A DNA stretch of 64,000 bases. Source: Microbacterium proteolyticum. Lineage in GTDB: Bacteria > Actinomycetota > Actinomycetes > Actinomycetales > Microbacteriaceae. The stretch covers positions 3,596,001 to 3,660,000 of the forward strand of contig NZ_CP121274.1 in assembly GCF_029639405.1 (NCBI RefSeq), read 5' to 3'. Both the position numbers and the translations under genes were made by a program. Numbering within the stretch: the stretch's first letter is position 1; the number at the start of each line of letters is the position of its first letter. Shown here piece after piece: positions 62,261 to 64,000 of the stretch. The notes beneath the pieces were generated by a model. The model was not told the origin of the DNA and did not search any database. It saw nothing but the letters and a program-made list of their open reading frames with translations.

Positions 62261-63310
62261 ATGCCGCTGAATGACGTGGGAGCTCCTCCCGCGGCGACGC
62301 TCGTCGCTGCCCGGCGGCAGCGGCGGCACGTGCGCACGGTGGTCGCGACGGTGGCGATCCTGGCGCTGCTCGCGCTGATCGTCATCGCCAGCCTGGCGGT
62401 CGGATCCCGTCCCCTCGCGTTTCCCGACGTCATCGCCGCCCTGTTCTCGGAGCGACGGGATGCCACGGGCGTCATCGTGCATGACCTCCGACTCCCCCGC
62501 ACCCTCACGGCGCTGCTTGTGGGCTCCGCGCTCGGCGTCGCCGGTGTGCTGATCCAGGCGGCAACGCGGAACCCGCTGGCCGATCCGGGCCTGCTCGGGG
62601 TGAACGCGGGCGCCGCGGTGGGCATCGTCGTGGCGATCGCGTTCTTCGGCGTCGGCACCGCGAGCGGGTACGTGTGGTTCGCCTTCGTCGGTGCGGCCGC
62701 CGCGGCCACTGCGGTGTACCTCGCGGCACGCCCGAGCGGACGCTCCGGCACGGTGGGGCTGGTCCTGGCCGGGATCGCGCTGAGCGCGTGTCTCAGCGCC
62801 GTCGTGCGCATCATCACGCTCGCCGACGACGACACGTTCGACTCGTTCCGCTTCTGGGCCGTGGGCTCGTTCGAGCGCCGCGATCCCGGTGTCGCGCTGC
62901 AGCTCCTCCCCCTCGCGGTCGTCGGCCTCGTGCTGGCGGTCGCCGTCGCGCGCGGTCTCGACCAGCTGCGTCTGGGCGCCGACCTGGCACGTTCACTGGG
63001 CGTCTCGCCCGCGCTGGTGCTGGTGGCATCCGGTGCCGCGATCACGCTGCTGTGCGCCGTCGCGACCTCGGCCGCCGGCCCGCTCGCCTTCATCGGTCTG
63101 CTCGTGGCGCACGTCGTGCGCCGGGTGGGGCCGGCCGACCTGCGGGCCCAGCTCCCCCTCGCCGCCCTGGCCGGCGCGACGCTCACCCTCGCGAGCGATG
63201 TGATCGGGCGCGTGATCGCGATCCCCGCCGAGGTCGAGGCCGGGATCGTCGCCGCGTTCCTCGGCGCGCCCCTTCTGCTGTGGCTCGTGCTGAGGAAGAA
63301 GACGTCGTGA
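62261..63310 (+). CDS. Iron-siderophore ABC permease (FecCD family), first subunit
   Basis: A 349-residue permease with about ten membrane helices. Family motifs are RLPRTLTALLVGSALGVAGVLIQAATRNPLADPGLLGVNAGAAVG-like in the N-terminal half and AGPLAFIGLLVAHVVRR later. It transports ferric siderophores with the second subunit that begins at 63307. The ATG at 62261 has no ribosome-binding site; TAGCCT seven bases upstream inside the iron box suggests a leaderless mRNA. It overlaps the next gene by GTGA. Confidence 0.9.
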   Translation: MPLNDVGAPPAATLVAARRQRRHVRTVVATVAILALLALIVIASLAVGSRPLAFPDVIAALFSERRDATGVIVHDLRLPRTLTALLVGSALGVAGVLIQAATRNPLADPGLLGVNAGAAVGIVVAIAFFGVGTASGYVWFAFVGAAAAATAVYLAARPSGRSGTVGLVLAGIALSACLSAVVRIITLADDDTFDSFRFWAVGSFERRDPGVALQLLPLAVVGLVLAVAVARGLDQLRLGADLARSLGVSPALVLVASGAAITLLCAVATSAAGPLAFIGLLVAHVVRRVGPADLRAQLPLAALAGATLTLASDVIGRVIAIPAEVEAGIVAAFLGAPLLLWLVLRKKTS

Positions 63311-64000
63311 GCTCCGCCGTGCACCGCGTACGTTCCCGCCGTCGCGTCCGTTACGGGGTCGCGATCGCGCTCACGCTCGTCGTGGGCCTGACTGCGGCGG
63401 TCGTCGGCGTGCTGACCGGCTCGTTCCAGGCGTCGCCGGCCGAGGTGGCATCCGCTCTGCAAGGGACCGGAGATGCGCGCACGACGTTAGTCGTCCTGGG
63501 CATGCGGATGCCGCGCGTCGCGGCCGCGCTGCTGATCGGGGCGGCGCTGGGGCTGGCGGGGGCGGTGTTCCAGACGCTCGCGCGGAACCCGCTCGCGAGC
63601 CCCGACATCGTGGGATTCAGCGCGGGGTCGGCCACGGGCGCGCTGATCGGCCTGACCCTCATCGCGCCGACCGCCTCGCCCGCGCCCGGCGCGTGGATCG
63701 GCGGACTGCTGACCGTCGCGGTCGTGATGCTGATCGCGCGGAGCGCGGGGGTGTCGAAGGAGCGCACGATCCTGGCGGGCATCGCCCTCGCGATCCTCCT
63801 GTCCGCGGTGAACGACTACCTCCTCACCCGGGCACCTCTCGAGATCGCCCGCAACGCGAGCCAGTGGCTCTACGGCAGTCTCGCCGCCACCTCCGGGGCC
63901 GATGTCGTCACGCTCGCCCTCTCGGTCGGAGTGCTCGCCGTCGGCATCGCAGTGGTGCACCGCGACTTCCGCGCGATCGAACTCGGCGACGACACCGCGC
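63307..64000 (+). CDS. Iron-siderophore ABC permease (FecCD family), second subunit, truncated by window end
   Basis: The first 231 codons are visible. GTG at 63307 overlaps the upstream stop. Typical segments are VLGMRMPRVAAALLIGAALGLAGAVFQTLARNPLASPDIVG and ASQWLYGSLAATSGADV; both match FecD/FepG. The pair forms the permease heterodimer with the preceding gene. An ATPase gene probably follows beyond the window. Confidence 0.9.
   Translation, partial: MSSAVHRVRSRRRVRYGVAIALTLVVGLTAAVVGVLTGSFQASPAEVASALQGTGDARTTLVVLGMRMPRVAAALLIGAALGLAGAVFQTLARNPLASPDIVGFSAGSATGALIGLTLIAPTASPAPGAWIGGLLTVAVVMLIARSAGVSKERTILAGIALAILLSAVNDYLLTRAPLEIARNASQWLYGSLAATSGADVVTLALSVGVLAVGIAVVHRDFRAIELGDDTA

Overview
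The window looks like chromosomal DNA of a high-GC Gram-positive actinomycete, most probably a Microbacterium or a close relative in the Microbacteriaceae. This is inferred from the actinobacterial gene set (CarD, a GlnR-type orphan regulator, SenX3-RegX3-like two-component system with PhoU and GpmA, SigK-RskA with a fasciclin lipoprotein, fused IspDF, DUF4032), the strong GC bias and the many leaderless starts. No similarity search was possible. No insertion sequence, prophage, CRISPR array or rRNA was seen.

Layout. 1-3.3 kb: end of a likely surface-polysaccharide region (truncated acyltransferase, tRNA-Thr, Tat-exported beta-helix protein). 3.4-7.8 kb: DsbA-fold protein without its CXXC, a shared sugar-uptake ATPase, a DUF4032 kinase-like protein and a small NAD(P)-binding protein. 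7.9-29.5 kb: a large, functionally unassigned catabolic region. It holds an E1(alpha-beta fusion)-E2 2-oxoacid dehydrogenase, a VOC protein and GntR regulator, an eight-gene operon (amidohydrolase, ribose-type importer including an ATPase-permease fusion, M24 creatinase-like protein, two dehydrogenases), two further amidohydrolases each divergent from a ketopantoate-reductase-like gene, an XRE-cupin regulator, a Zn-alcohol dehydrogenase and a Dabb protein. Four of its control regions share short motifs (TGTTCGTT/CGTTCGCT and CGTTCAGYC), which suggests one regulon. 29.5-34.2 kb: housekeeping genes rlmB, cysS, ispDF, carD. 34.4-38.5 kb: lipoprotein, RegX3/SenX3-like pair, phoU, gpmA. 38.6-47.1 kb: methyltransferase, FUSC protein, ygfZ, nitrobindin-like protein, two small membrane proteins, glnR-like regulator, and a ppk1-Nudix-phosphopantetheinyl-transferase-like operon. 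47.2-52.4 kb: M1 peptidase and a Pls-type membrane NRPS. 52.5-56.8 kb: pstSCAB behind a clear PHO box. 56.8-61.1 kb: class IV aminotransferase, a compact structured-RNA candidate, a hypothetical protein, sigK-rskA and a fasciclin lipoprotein. 61.2-64 kb: iron-siderophore uptake genes divergent around a DtxR/IdeR box.

How they fit together. Phosphate genes are spread over 20 kb (sensor/regulator, PhoU, polyphosphate kinase, Pst importer) and would form one Pho response. The catabolic region can be read as import, hydrolysis or deamination by amidohydrolases, oxidation or reduction by several dehydrogenases, and entry to central metabolism as a CoA thioester through E1-E2; its substrate cannot be named from sequence. 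The strongest candidates for undescribed biology are this catabolic region and its shared motifs, the RNA at 57.8 kb, the Pls-like synthetase with a nearby degenerate phosphopantetheinyl transferase, and the 23-bp divergent leaderless iron promoter.
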